A stretch of 64,000 bases of DNA from Clostridia bacterium. Its GTDB lineage: Bacteria; Bacillota; Clostridia; Christensenellales; Aristaeellaceae. Below the pieces are notes generated by a model, which did no database searches, was not told the origin of the DNA, and saw nothing but the letters and a program-made list of their open reading frames with translations. Within the stretch, counting starts at the first letter, position 1; every line of letters starts with the position of its first letter. The stretch covers positions 62,001-126,000 of the forward strand of contig JAFRQX010000025.1 in the NCBI GenBank assembly GCA_017428385.1, in the 5' to 3' direction. Below, piece after piece: positions 7,994-15,679 of the stretch. Both the position numbers and the translations under genes were made by a program.

Positions 7994-9553
7994 TCAGTCG
8001 CCTCCTTCATTATTCGCTGTCGCGTTCACAGGGATCAGTCCTTCTTCCGAAAGCCGGAGCACCCTGCCCGGCCAGTCGTCGATCAGTAGCCGGTCGTGCG
8101 TGATGCAGATCACCGCGCCAGGAAAACTCCGGATCATATCCCGCATCACCGGGGCGGAGAGCGGAGACAGATTCCGGGTAGGCTCATCCATCAGCAGCAC
8201 GTCCGGATGAGCCATCATCAGCTTCAGCAGCAGCACCTTTGCTTTTTGTCCGCCGGAAAGGGAACGGATCGGATGATCCAGCTCATCCCGGGAGAACTTC
8301 ATGGCAATCAGGGATGCACGGATGGAAGTTTTCTGTTCTTTGCTTCCATCCGTGTTCAGGAAATCCACAGGCGTCAGGGAAAAGTCCAGTCCCTCCTCAT
8401 AATGCTGGGGCATCAGAGCTGTCCGGAATCTGGAGTCTTCCCGCAGTTTCTCTTCGATCACACGCAGGAGGGTTGTTTTCCCCGTACCGTTGCTGCCCAC
8501 AATCAGAACCTTTTCGGATCCGCGGATCTGCAGGTGCAGGTCTGTCGCCAGCGTTCTCTCACCTGCGGAAAGCTGTTCCAGGTTCAGGTCCAGCACGCCC
8601 TTTCCCTTCGGAACCGGCTGGATATCAGAAAACAGCGCATACATGGAAAACTCTTCCGCCGGACGTTCCGTAGCATTCTCCTGTTCCCGTTCATAGCGGT
8701 GCTCCAGGCTCTTGACGGCCTTCATTTTCTTTTTCAGCAGTCTCCCGCCATGCGGATCCTGGCGCGAAATGTTCTCCTGTGCATGGGCAACAGCCTGCTC
8801 AATCTTTCTGAACTTTTCTTCCTGGATCTGCCGCTCCCGCTGCTCGCTTTTCCAGATCTGCTCCTGCCTGTCCAGCTGGTTTCTTCTGTTCCGGACATAG
8901 GTTTCATAGGGTTCCTTGTCCCAGGTCCATCTCGGTTCCGCCCGGCCGTGCAGGGATTCCAGATGCAGCACCTGCGTAGCGGTCGCTTTCAGGAGTCCTT
9001 CGTCATGGCTGACGTACAACACCGGCAGATTGCAGGAAAGCAGAAAACGTTCCAGTGCCAGGATGGCGTCCAGGTCCAGGTCATTTCCCGGTTCATCAAG
9101 CAGCAGCATCGTCGGTTGCTCACATAAGAGCAGCAGCAGGCGCAGCCGGACCTTCTCCCCGCCGGAAAGCAAACCGAAACGGGTATCCGCCCAGCAGAGT
9201 TCCTGATCCATGGAAAGGTTCCGGCACAATGCTGCCAGGTCACCCGGGTCCATATCTGTGAAAGCCGGGTTTTCCATGCAAAGTGTATAGGCCGGTACGT
9301 CATTCCATTCCGACGGTGCCTCCTGCGGCAGATAGCCGAGCTTTTCGCCGGAATAGTGGATGCTCCCGCTGATTTCTGCCCACTGACACAGTTTTTCCGG
9401 ACAGACAATAGCCTGCAGCAAAGCGGACTTGCCGTTGCCTTCCTCGCCGATCACTGCCAGGCGGTCATTGCCGGACAGTGTAAAGGACAGATCCTTGATC
9501 AGCGGCCGTAAATCTTTGTTGTGAAGAATGGATAAATTGCGAACTGTTAACAT
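7994..9553 (-). CDS. ABC-F family ATPase, antibiotic-resistance (Lsa/Vga-like) type
   Basis: A 519-residue soluble protein with two ATP-binding cassettes and no membrane segments. Walker A motifs are GEEGNGKS (residue 36 on) and GSNGTGKT, the signatures are LSGGE and LSGGQ, and the Walker B regions are LLLDEPGNDLDLD and LLMDEPTRNLSPLS. The EPTRN-SPLS wording of the second cassette is typical of ABC-F proteins that free antibiotic-stalled ribosomes rather than of EttA-type housekeeping members. The charged inter-domain linker carries the ribosome-contacting arm. The start at MLTVRNLSIL has GGAGGTG upstream; longer in-frame forms would begin inside the attenuator. Probable role: ribosome protection against lincosamide, streptogramin or pleuromutilin drugs. 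Confidence 0.88.
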   Translation of the reverse strand: MLTVRNLSILHNKDLRPLIKDLSFTLSGNDRLAVIGEEGNGKSALLQAIVCPEKLCQWAEISGSIHYSGEKLGYLPQEAPSEWNDVPAYTLCMENPAFTDMDPGDLAALCRNLSMDQELCWADTRFGLLSGGEKVRLRLLLLLCEQPTMLLLDEPGNDLDLDAILALERFLLSCNLPVLYVSHDEGLLKATATQVLHLESLHGRAEPRWTWDKEPYETYVRNRRNQLDRQEQIWKSEQRERQIQEEKFRKIEQAVAHAQENISRQDPHGGRLLKKKMKAVKSLEHRYEREQENATERPAEEFSMYALFSDIQPVPKGKGVLDLNLEQLSAGERTLATDLHLQIRGSEKVLIVGSNGTGKTTLLRVIEEKLREDSRFRTALMPQHYEEGLDFSLTPVDFLNTDGSKEQKTSIRASLIAMKFSRDELDHPIRSLSGGQKAKVLLLKLMMAHPDVLLMDEPTRNLSPLSAPVMRDMIRSFPGAVICITHDRLLIDDWPGRVLRLSEEGLIPVNATANNEGGD

Positions 9554-9572
9554 ATAGATACACCTCCGGTGA

Positions 9573-9665
9573 GGCGTCAAACCGGAAACAGATCGGCACG
9601 AAAAAAAGCCGGAAGCTGCGCTCCGGTATTTTGACGCCCGAAATAAACCGCTCATTCAGCGGTTT
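9573..9665 (-). promoter_or_regulatory. Transcription attenuator of the ABC-F operon
   Basis: Read on the minus strand, the leader holds three elements. A hairpin comes first, AAACCGCT/AGCGGTTT (9665-9658 with 9652-9645). An intrinsic terminator follows, CCGGAGC-GCA-GCTTCCGG with seven Us (9626-9601). A competing helix pairs GGCGTCAAA..CCGG (9638-9623) with CCGG TTTGACGCC (9585-9573), which would break the 5' arm of the terminator. The competing strand ends just before the ABC-F ribosome binding site. This is the layout of drug-inducible ribosome-mediated attenuation. Confidence 0.75.
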
Positions 9666-9683
9666 TCCTGACATCAAAATCCG

Positions 9684-9695
9684 TTACTTGCGCAT
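9684..9695 (-). CDS. Three-codon leader peptide (Met-Arg-Lys) of the ABC-F attenuator
   Basis: ATG CGC AAG TAA on the minus strand, preceded by the purine-rich GAGAGGGG eight bases upstream. It lies between the promoter and the attenuator hairpins. Stalling of a drug-bound ribosome on this minimal ORF could shift the downstream RNA to the antiterminated form. Very short regulatory uORFs precede several known ABC-F genes; this specific one is an inference from position and ribosome binding site. Confidence 0.6.
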   Translation of the reverse strand: MRK

Positions 9696-9726
9696 CTTCC
9701 CGCCCCTCTCATCAATCGTTGTTTGT

Positions 9727-9756
9727 ATCCTACCACCTGACCCCGCAGCTTGTCAA
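9727..9756 (-). promoter_or_regulatory. Promoter of the ABC-F leader
   Basis: Minus-strand TTGACA (9756-9751), 18-bp spacer, TAGGAT (9732-9727). It places the transcription start about 165 nt before the ABC-F start codon, so the whole attenuator is transcribed. Confidence 0.65.
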
Positions 9757-9801
9757 ACCTCTTCTCAGGCTATTGTGTACGAATCAGAATCAGAGTATAT
9801 A

Positions 9802-9836
9802 TAATTGTTCATTGTTAATTGTTCATTGTTCATTGC
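9802..9836. repeat. Degenerate heptamer tandem repeat, 5 units
   Basis: Five consecutive 7-bp units alternating TAATTGT and TCATTGT, the last TCATTGC. Same 7-bp periodicity as at least seven other intergenic tracts in the window. It abuts the long hairpin that follows. Confidence 0.8.
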
Positions 9837-9902
9837 TGGAATATGCCGAAAAAGAGGGCAAACGCTCGCGTTTCAGCCCTCTTCATCTTCGGCATATTCC
9901 AG
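9836..9902 (-). terminator. 67-bp composite hairpin overlapping the 3' end of the XRE gene
   Basis: Three nested stems: CTGGAATATGCCGAA with TTCGGCATATTCCAG (15 bp), AAGAGGGC with GCCCTCTT (8 bp) and AAACGC with GCGTTT around a 2-base loop. One outer arm is coding sequence for the last residues of the XRE protein. It probably terminates the XRE/DUF2975 transcript, although the U-tract is short. Confidence 0.7.
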
Positions 9903-10085
9903 TATGTCTCCCGGCTGGCAGTGCAGTACTTTGCAGATCGCGTTCAGCGTTGAAAACCGCACCGCGCTGATTTTCCCTGTCTTCATCTTGGACAGGTTCA
10001 CGTTCGCCACGCCAACCTTTTCGGACAGCTCATTCAGGGACATCTTCCGGTCCGCCATTACCCTGTCCAGACGTAAAATAATCAT
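9873..10085 (-). CDS. Small XRE-family regulator (YozG-like)
   Basis: A 70-residue single-domain helix-turn-helix protein: LDRVMADRKMSLNELSEKVG (first helices), VANVNLSKMKTGKISAVRFSTLNAICKVL (recognition and last helices), and an acidic tail. The start MIILRLDRV has AAGGTGGTGA upstream. This short Cro/CI type is regularly found directly behind a DUF2975 membrane protein, as here (13-bp gap). The pair probably forms a membrane-linked regulatory unit; the target is unknown. Confidence 0.9.
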   Translation of the reverse strand: MIILRLDRVMADRKMSLNELSEKVGVANVNLSKMKTGKISAVRFSTLNAICKVLHCQPGDILEYAEDEEG

Positions 10086-10098
10086 CTGCTCACCACCT

Positions 10099-10653
10099 TC
10101 ACAGCGTCTCGTCCGATTCCTGCTGGAGTTTGCAGCCGTAATTGAAAACATAGGCTGTCATCATCAGAACCACGCCCAGGATAATCACGGAAAAGATGAA
10201 AGTATAACCAAGTTCACGGAAGCCTTCCTGCTCCCACACAAACCTGATCGTTCCGTTTTTGATCAGCATTTCAGCAATCGTCCTGTAGACGCACCAGATC
10301 ACACCAAGCAGTATCGCCAGAAAACCGGTTCCTTTGATCTTATCCGCGATATCATAGCAGAAAGGCGTTTCGGCGGTCCTCAGGCGGCGGAAAACATGAC
10401 GTGCGGAATTCCATAGCAGGCCAACCCCCCCAAGCACCAGGAACAGATAAAACACGGGAACCAGGAAGAATACCGTGTTTGTTTCTCCTCCCTGATTTCT
10501 GAAATTGATAAACTGGACTGTCGAAGCAATCAGGCAGAAAACAGCCCCCGCTGTAAACAGAATGCACAGCAGCGTGCTGAGCACATGCATCATCCTGCAG
10601 AACTTATCATACCGGTTCTTCTCCTGCGCCAGCGTTCTTTCCATAACGTCCAT
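10099..10653 (-). CDS. DUF2975 domain membrane protein
   Basis: About 184 residues with four predicted membrane helices: around LSTLLCILFTAGAVFCLIAS, VFFLVPVFYLFLVLGGVGLL, GFLAILLGVIWCVYRTI and YTFIFSVIILGVVLMMTAYVF. It ends with the family-typical FNYGCKLQQESDETL. The start MDVMERTLAQEK has AAAGAGG nine bases upstream; an ATG three codons earlier and a TTG seven codons earlier are alternatives. First gene of the pair with the XRE regulator. Confidence 0.82.
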   Translation of the reverse strand: MDVMERTLAQEKNRYDKFCRMMHVLSTLLCILFTAGAVFCLIASTVQFINFRNQGGETNTVFFLVPVFYLFLVLGGVGLLWNSARHVFRRLRTAETPFCYDIADKIKGTGFLAILLGVIWCVYRTIAEMLIKNGTIRFVWEQEGFRELGYTFIFSVIILGVVLMMTAYVFNYGCKLQQESDETL

Positions 10654-10730
10654 AGCATTCATCCTCTTTCCCAAAGCCTGCTGCGTCTCATATTCTTTGC
10701 AAAACCTTTACTTGACGGCTTTCAGATACT

Positions 10731-10759
10731 ATGCTACGCATAATATATACGTTTGTCAA
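10731..10759 (-). promoter_or_regulatory. Likely promoter of the DUF2975-XRE pair
   Basis: Minus-strand TTGACA (10759-10754), 17-bp spacer, TAGCAT (10736-10731). The -10 is imperfect, so confidence is modest. Confidence 0.45.
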
Positions 10760-10847
10760 TACATTTTTAATGTTTTTCATTTATTTTTATATTTTCATCA
10801 TTCATTTTACCCGTTCTGGTTTCTGAATCAGTTCCCAACTCCTGACA

Positions 10848-10876
10848 TTGACAGCTTTGGCCTGAACTGATATTGT
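10848..10876 (+). promoter_or_regulatory. Promoter of the metallo-hydrolase gene
   Basis: TTGACA (10848-10853), 17-bp spacer, TATTGT (10871-10876). The remainder of the 330-bp divergent gap between the DUF2975 gene and this gene is AT-rich and shows no other structure. Confidence 0.65.
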
Positions 10877-10986
10877 ACTATCAACTTTGCGGCCGTTTTC
10901 CGGTCATCCGGACCGGAACAGAACAGACCTTTCAGATTGCTGAATCCTTCAGGATAGATTTATTCAGATAACAGGAGGAAGAAACC

Positions 10987-11754
10987 ATGCCCGAACTGAG
11001 AATCCCCAATGTCATCCCGATCAACGACCATGTATGGCTGCTGGATGACAACCACGAAGCTACCTGCTATGTGGTTGCCGGAACAAAGCAGGCAGCCGTC
11101 ATCGATACCTCCCTCGGTATGAGCAATATCCGCGCGGTTGCGGAAGCGCTGACTTCCCTGCCCCTGATCTGCATCAACACCCACGGTCACGGAGACCACA
11201 TGGGCGGAAACTGGGCCTTTGACAAGGCTTATATGAATCTCGCAGATCTGCCCCTGGCTGAGGAAACCATCAACTGGCCTGAAATGCAGGCTGCCATGAA
11301 GCAGTTTGGAATCAAGTTCCCGCCTTTTGAGAATATTGAGGACGGACAGGTTTTCGATCTGGGCGGTGTGGAACTGGAAGCAATTCATTTGCCGGGTCAT
11401 ACTCCCGGAGAAATCGTGCTGCTGGACCGGAAAGACCGGATTCTTTTCTCCGGAGACGGTATTCTTCAGCATCTGTGGCTGCAGCTGGAAGAATCCCTGC
11501 CCGTAAAAACACAGATCGAAAGTATGGAGCGGCTGCTTCCCCTTCGGGATCAGTTTGATACCATCCTGCACGGTCACTGTCAGGCTCCCTGCGGCATTGA
11601 ACTGTTCGACAATCTGCTGGCCGCGCTGAAGGATCTGGACGCCGGAAACACTGAAAACGATATTGATTATGAATGGCTGGGAAATGTGAGCAAAGCCCAT
11701 CCCTATCAGCCAGAAAACCGCAGGATCGTATATAAAGATCAGCCAAAGGGCTGA
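10987..11754 (+). CDS. MBL-fold metallo-hydrolase
   Basis: A 255-residue cytosolic metallo-beta-lactamase-fold hydrolase. The metal motif HGHGDHMGG (H66-x-H-x-D-H71) follows the strand LPLICINT. Further ligands are in LPGHTPGEIVLLD, ILFSGDGI and the late LHGHCQAP. The arrangement resembles glyoxalase-II-like and generic thioesterase members; substrate cannot be assigned. AGGAGG precedes the start. It opens the long rightward gene stack, 17 bp before the next gene. Confidence 0.9.
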   Translation: MPELRIPNVIPINDHVWLLDDNHEATCYVVAGTKQAAVIDTSLGMSNIRAVAEALTSLPLICINTHGHGDHMGGNWAFDKAYMNLADLPLAEETINWPEMQAAMKQFGIKFPPFENIEDGQVFDLGGVELEAIHLPGHTPGEIVLLDRKDRILFSGDGILQHLWLQLEESLPVKTQIESMERLLPLRDQFDTILHGHCQAPCGIELFDNLLAALKDLDAGNTENDIDYEWLGNVSKAHPYQPENRRIVYKDQPKG

Positions 11755-11771
11755 ATGCGGAGGATAAGGGA

Positions 11772-12305
11772 ATGAAAATCAGACAGTGCCTGTTTGATGA
11801 GGTTCTGGTTCTTGAACCCGCTGTCCGGACAGACGGATGCGGAAGAATGACGGATCTGTCCCCGGATCAGCTCCGGGGAATCGTTCCCCAGGCAGACTGG
11901 AAAGTACAGCGGATCTATACCATGCCTGCACGCCATACCCTCTTCGGTATCCATTACCAGAAAGAGCCTTATCCGCAGGCGAAGCTCATCTCTGTCCTGC
12001 AGGGAAAGGGCTTGGACTATGTGGTGGATCTGAGAAAGGATTCCGCCACCTTCACACAATGGCAGGCCATTGAGCTGGATGCCGCAGACCCTGTTTCGGT
12101 GTATATTCCTTCGGGGTTCGGTCATGCTTTTCTTTCACTCGAAGAAGATACCATCCAGTACTTTGCCGCTGACAGAGAATTTATCCGCGGATATGCAGCT
12201 GCCATCAGTTACCGGGATCCCGTGATCCGGCTGGAGCTTCCCTGTGAAAACCCGGTTCTGTCTGATAAAGACCGGAATGCCCCTTTTCTGAATCAATTGG
12301 AGTAA
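11772..12305 (+). CDS. dTDP-4-dehydrorhamnose 3,5-epimerase family protein
   Basis: A 177-residue RmlC-like cupin. The catalytic-region motif is FGIHYQKEPYPQAKLISVLQG (classical enzymes have RGLHYQ) and the second signature is YIPSGFGHAFLSLEEDTIQY. The family epimerises C3 and C5 of 4-keto-6-deoxy sugars. No rmlA, B or D genes lie nearby, so it may act on another keto sugar. It sits in a tight run with a GNAT gene three bases downstream. Confidence 0.85.
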   Translation: MKIRQCLFDEVLVLEPAVRTDGCGRMTDLSPDQLRGIVPQADWKVQRIYTMPARHTLFGIHYQKEPYPQAKLISVLQGKGLDYVVDLRKDSATFTQWQAIELDAADPVSVYIPSGFGHAFLSLEEDTIQYFAADREFIRGYAAAISYRDPVIRLELPCENPVLSDKDRNAPFLNQLE

Positions 12306-12308
12306 AAT

Positions 12309-12749
12309 ATGGAACTGAAAGTATTATCTCTTGATGACAGGAAAAATATCACTGACCTGTTTACAGACGTTTTTACCAACGAACCATGGAATGACGACTG
12401 GAGTGACAGGAAGCAGCTGGATGCCTACATCACTGACCTGACAGGCCAGTCCTATTCCCTCGCCCTGGGATACTTTGAGGGTGACCGGCTTCTGGGATTA
12501 TCCATGGGCTATATCAAACATTGGTATTCCGGAACCGAATACATTATCAATGAGTTCTGCGTGGACAGGCACTCCCAGGGAAAAGGCATCGGCACTGCCT
12601 TCATGAAAGCCATTGAATCTTATCTGTCGGATAAGGAAATCCACCAGATTTTCCTGCTGACGGACAAGGGTGTTCCTGCCTATACCTTCTATCAGCGCAA
12701 TGGTTTTACTGAACAGATCGGCAATGTCGCCTTTGCGAAGAGATTCTGA
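12309..12749 (+). CDS. GNAT family N-acetyltransferase
   Basis: A 146-residue single GNAT domain. The acetyl-CoA loop is RHSQGKGIGTAFM (Q-x-x-G-x-G) preceded by the strand INEFCVD, and the C-terminal AYTFYQRNGFTEQ is also typical. The N-terminal part (DVFTNEPWNDDWSD) resembles small-molecule acetyltransferases near the aminoglycoside 6'-acetyltransferase branch, but substrate is unknown. The start codon is three bases after the previous stop, with TTGGAG as ribosome binding site. Confidence 0.88.
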   Translation: MELKVLSLDDRKNITDLFTDVFTNEPWNDDWSDRKQLDAYITDLTGQSYSLALGYFEGDRLLGLSMGYIKHWYSGTEYIINEFCVDRHSQGKGIGTAFMKAIESYLSDKEIHQIFLLTDKGVPAYTFYQRNGFTEQIGNVAFAKRF

Positions 12750-12833
12750 AATCAGGATATTGAACAGGCTGACCGTGTAGGACACAACCGGATGCCTGGA
12801 ACTGCAGTGATCGTTCAGACGGAGGAAAACAGA

Positions 12834-13340
12834 ATGCTCTGTGTCATCGCGAAACTGGCTCCTGATGTAAATGAAAAGCTCAGCAGGCTGCGGCAAACCG
12901 CCATGCCTCAGGTTCATTTCTCTTCTCCGCTCTATGCACATATCACCCTCGCCACCTATCTGCCGGAGGATACAGAAAACTTTATTGCATTCTGTAGGGA
13001 GATATTCCGGGATGTTCCTTCGTTTACAGTCCGGTATGAAAAACTTGAGGTGCTTCCTGAGACCTCCATTATCGTTGCCACCCCGTCGTTTTCAGAGACT
13101 TTGCGTTCCCTTCACGAAAGGATCAGCAGCCGCTTCGGTGAAAAACTGGATTGCTGGACACGCGGAGAAGCCTGGTATCCACACACCACGCTCGTTTACA
13201 ATCCGGCCATGGATCTGAATGCGATCTGCAAAAAAATGCAGAAGCATTTTATTCCCTTTGACGCCTCTGTCGAACAGATTGAGTTCTCAAGAGTGGAAGA
13301 GAACGGATATACCATTGTGGAATCTGTCCGCCTGTTGTAA
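12834..13340 (+). CDS. 2'-5' RNA ligase / LigT-like phosphoesterase
   Basis: A 168-residue member of the 2H phosphoesterase superfamily. The two catalytic HxT motifs are present as AHITLATYLP near residue 45 and PHTTLVYNP near residue 122. GGAGG lies seven bases before the chosen ATG (MLCVIAKLAPDV); an upstream in-frame start has no such site. Family members hydrolyse cyclic phosphodiesters or ligate 2'-5' RNA; the physiological substrate here is unknown. Part of the rightward enzyme stack. Confidence 0.85.
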   Translation: MLCVIAKLAPDVNEKLSRLRQTAMPQVHFSSPLYAHITLATYLPEDTENFIAFCREIFRDVPSFTVRYEKLEVLPETSIIVATPSFSETLRSLHERISSRFGEKLDCWTRGEAWYPHTTLVYNPAMDLNAICKKMQKHFIPFDASVEQIEFSRVEENGYTIVESVRLL

Positions 13341-13377
13341 TCTGTTATTGTAGAAGAGTGGAGCCGAGGTGATCTGT

Positions 13378-14367
13378 ATGGAAATCAAGCCCGTCTGTGG
13401 TTCCGCATCCGGAAACACGAGTGCCGAATGCATCGGCTGTGATATTGTAAGCGGAAAAGTCAATATTCCCGGCGGCATCATCCATAGCGGCCGTTCTGTT
13501 ATCCTGGCTGCGGATCCTCATATCCCGATTCCCGGCTTCCTGGTCATCACCGCAAAGCGGCATATTCAGTCCTTTGCGGAACTGACTAAGGAAGAGCGTT
13601 CCGAGATCGGCGATATCCTTTCCTGTGCGGAAAAAGCCCTGAAAGAGCTGCATATTGCGGATGAAATCACCCTGGTCCAGGAAGAGCGCTCCTGCCATTT
13701 CCACATCTGGATTTTTCCGGTGCACCCATGGATCAGGAAACATTTCGGCACCGGCATCCAGCACCTGCGAGAGGTCTCTCAGTATGCCGCTGCTCATGCG
13801 GATGAATCCATCTGGCACAAAGTATCTGATACTGCCGCAGAAATCCGCAGATGCTTTGGCTCTCATATGCCGCAGGCACATTTTGTTACGGACAAGGAAA
13901 CAGAATACGTTTATCAGCGAAGCCGCAGCGTGGCGGTTGTCATCCGTGGCTGCAGAATTCTGATGGAACGGGTATTCTATTTCGGTCATGAATTCTTCAC
14001 CCTGCCCGGCGGCGGAATTGAGGAAGGCGAAACTCCTGAACAGGCAGTTCTCCGGGAGCTGAAGGAAGAATGCGGTCTGGATGGAACCATTCTCCGGCCG
14101 CTGGCTGTACAGTATAAATCCGGCGGCAGCGCGGAATACTCCTTTGAAGTCAGCGTACCAGAAGGTCAGGAAGCAATTACCGGATATGACCCGGAGGAGC
14201 CGGTGGACAATCCGCCACTTAAAGAAGTGCTTTGGATGAAGCTCGACGAAATCTGTGAGCGCGACCGCGCCTTCCTGTGGCATTACGGTCTCATGGCTGT
14301 GAACGGCTTCTTCAACGAAATCAAATCATGGGGTGACGAACTCAGTTATCCCCGCCACGACACATAA
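13378..14367 (+). CDS. HIT-like plus Nudix hydrolase fusion
   Basis: A 329-residue two-domain protein. Residues 1-150 or so form a HIT-type domain (CIGCDIVSG, PIPGFLVITAKRH, then CHFHIWIFP). The central catalytic His of HxHxH is kept but the third His is Trp. Residues 180-330 form a Nudix domain with a complete box, GGIEEGETPEQAVL then RELKEECGL. The pairing suggests clean-up of a nucleotide-linked metabolite, with one domain cutting a phosphoramidate or dinucleotide and the other a diphosphate. The start after CCGAGGTG is preferred to the upstream GTG. Confidence 0.82.
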   Translation: MEIKPVCGSASGNTSAECIGCDIVSGKVNIPGGIIHSGRSVILAADPHIPIPGFLVITAKRHIQSFAELTKEERSEIGDILSCAEKALKELHIADEITLVQEERSCHFHIWIFPVHPWIRKHFGTGIQHLREVSQYAAAHADESIWHKVSDTAAEIRRCFGSHMPQAHFVTDKETEYVYQRSRSVAVVIRGCRILMERVFYFGHEFFTLPGGGIEEGETPEQAVLRELKEECGLDGTILRPLAVQYKSGGSAEYSFEVSVPEGQEAITGYDPEEPVDNPPLKEVLWMKLDEICERDRAFLWHYGLMAVNGFFNEIKSWGDELSYPRHDT

Positions 14368-14399
14368 AGCCCCCGCTGACAGGATATGAGGTGATGATC

Positions 14400-15053
14400 A
14401 TGAACAGTAAAGTGAATAAGGATCATGTCGAAACGCTGTATGACGCACGTTTCCTGAGGATGTACGACCATCAGTATGCGGAAAACCGGCATTATTTCTC
14501 CGTGTCCCGGCGTAAAGCGGATGATCTTGTCGCGAAGCTTCCGGACGACGCCTTCCGGCAAATGCTCCCGGACGCTGTCACAATCGCCGTTGTGCTGCAC
14601 CTGCCGGGAAATGATACGCGCCTGCTTATGTCCTATGAGTACCGTTATCCGATCGGTCAGTTCCTCCTCAGCCCTGTCGCCGGGCTGCTGGATCCGGAAG
14701 ACAGGCAAAGTGACGATCCACTGGAGAAAGCCGCGATCAGGGAGATCAAAGAAGAAACCGGCCTGACAGTGAAGGATAGCGACCGGGTTTACGTCCTGAA
14801 TCCCTGTGCCTTCTCCACCCCCGGCATGACTGACGAAAGCAACGCCTTCCTTTGTGCGGAAATCACCCTGGACAACCTGGACGACCTGAACCAGAACGGG
14901 GCAGAAGGTTCCGAGCTGTTTGACGGTTTTGAGCTGTTGGACCGGGAACAGGCGCAGGAAATTTTCCGGACCGGAAAGGATAAACACGGAAACTTCTATT
15001 CCCTTTCCGCCTGGATGGTACTCAGCATTTACCTTGCGATGTTTAATTCATAA
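14400..15053 (+). CDS. Nudix hydrolase, ADP-ribose pyrophosphatase-like
   Basis: A 217-residue Nudix protein. The box is AGLLDPEDRQ..DPLEKAAIREIKEETGL, with the REIKEETG core intact and a slightly long insertion before the first Glu. The upstream strand LLMSYEYRYPIGQFLLSPVAG is typical of the ADP-ribose and nucleoside-diphosphate-sugar subfamily. GAGGTG precedes the ATG by six bases; two other in-frame starts lie within nine bases. It follows the HIT-Nudix fusion by 32 bp, so the two are likely co-expressed. Confidence 0.87.
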   Translation: MNSKVNKDHVETLYDARFLRMYDHQYAENRHYFSVSRRKADDLVAKLPDDAFRQMLPDAVTIAVVLHLPGNDTRLLMSYEYRYPIGQFLLSPVAGLLDPEDRQSDDPLEKAAIREIKEETGLTVKDSDRVYVLNPCAFSTPGMTDESNAFLCAEITLDNLDDLNQNGAEGSELFDGFELLDREQAQEIFRTGKDKHGNFYSLSAWMVLSIYLAMFNS

Positions 15054-15075
15054 CGATTTGGGAGTCAGTAAGCGT

Positions 15076-15666
15076 ATGGAACGTTTTTATTTTGAAATAC
15101 CCGGCCCGGAACGGAAAGAGGCCGCCATTGACTATATCAATGAATTCTATCAGTACAATTCAGAAATCAACGGAACCGGAGGACTGAACCGCTTCCTGGA
15201 CAATTATGAGGGCTGGCTCGAGAAACTGAATCTGGATTATACCCGGGTGCCGAATGAGGAAAAAGTCCCTGGCCGAACCTATTTCCTGGTCCGGGAAAGC
15301 GATCAGCGGATCGTCGGCATGATCAATATCCGTCTTGCCCTGAATGAAAAACTAAAGCACTATGGTGGGCACATCGGATACAGTATCAGGCCCACAGAGC
15401 GGGGCAAAGGATACAATAACATTAACCTGTATCTGGGACTCAAGGTCTGTGATTATTTCGGAATCGGGAGCGTCTTTATGGATGCCGACCTGGACAACCC
15501 GGCTTCCTGGAAGACAATGGAAGCCATGGGCGGAAAGCGGATCCGGGAATACTATGACGATGTGAATGCTCACTGCACGGTCGTTGACTATACGATCGAC
15601 GTCAAAAACGCCCTGGCAATGCATCCTGAAATGGAAGACATGATTCTTCCCCGAAGCTTTACATGA
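15076..15666 (+). CDS. GNAT family N-acetyltransferase
   Basis: A 196-residue GNAT protein with the cofactor motif RPTERGKGYNNINLYL and the late segment DADLDNPASWKTMEAMGGKRI. This version, with an N-terminal extension (EIPGPERKEAAIDYINEFYQ), belongs to a group of clostridial acetyltransferases of unknown substrate. The start was set at ATG with GGGAG upstream because longer in-frame reading would overlap the Nudix gene by more than 100 bp. Confidence 0.85.
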   Translation: MERFYFEIPGPERKEAAIDYINEFYQYNSEINGTGGLNRFLDNYEGWLEKLNLDYTRVPNEEKVPGRTYFLVRESDQRIVGMINIRLALNEKLKHYGGHIGYSIRPTERGKGYNNINLYLGLKVCDYFGIGSVFMDADLDNPASWKTMEAMGGKRIREYYDDVNAHCTVVDYTIDVKNALAMHPEMEDMILPRSFT

Positions 15667-15679
15667 CGGAGACAGCAAA

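Noticed and set aside
9873..10653. XRE plus DUF2975 pair as a toxin-antitoxin system
   Set aside because: The membrane protein has four helices and a conserved DUF2975 tail, and the order and family are those of a common regulatory pair, not of a known toxin.
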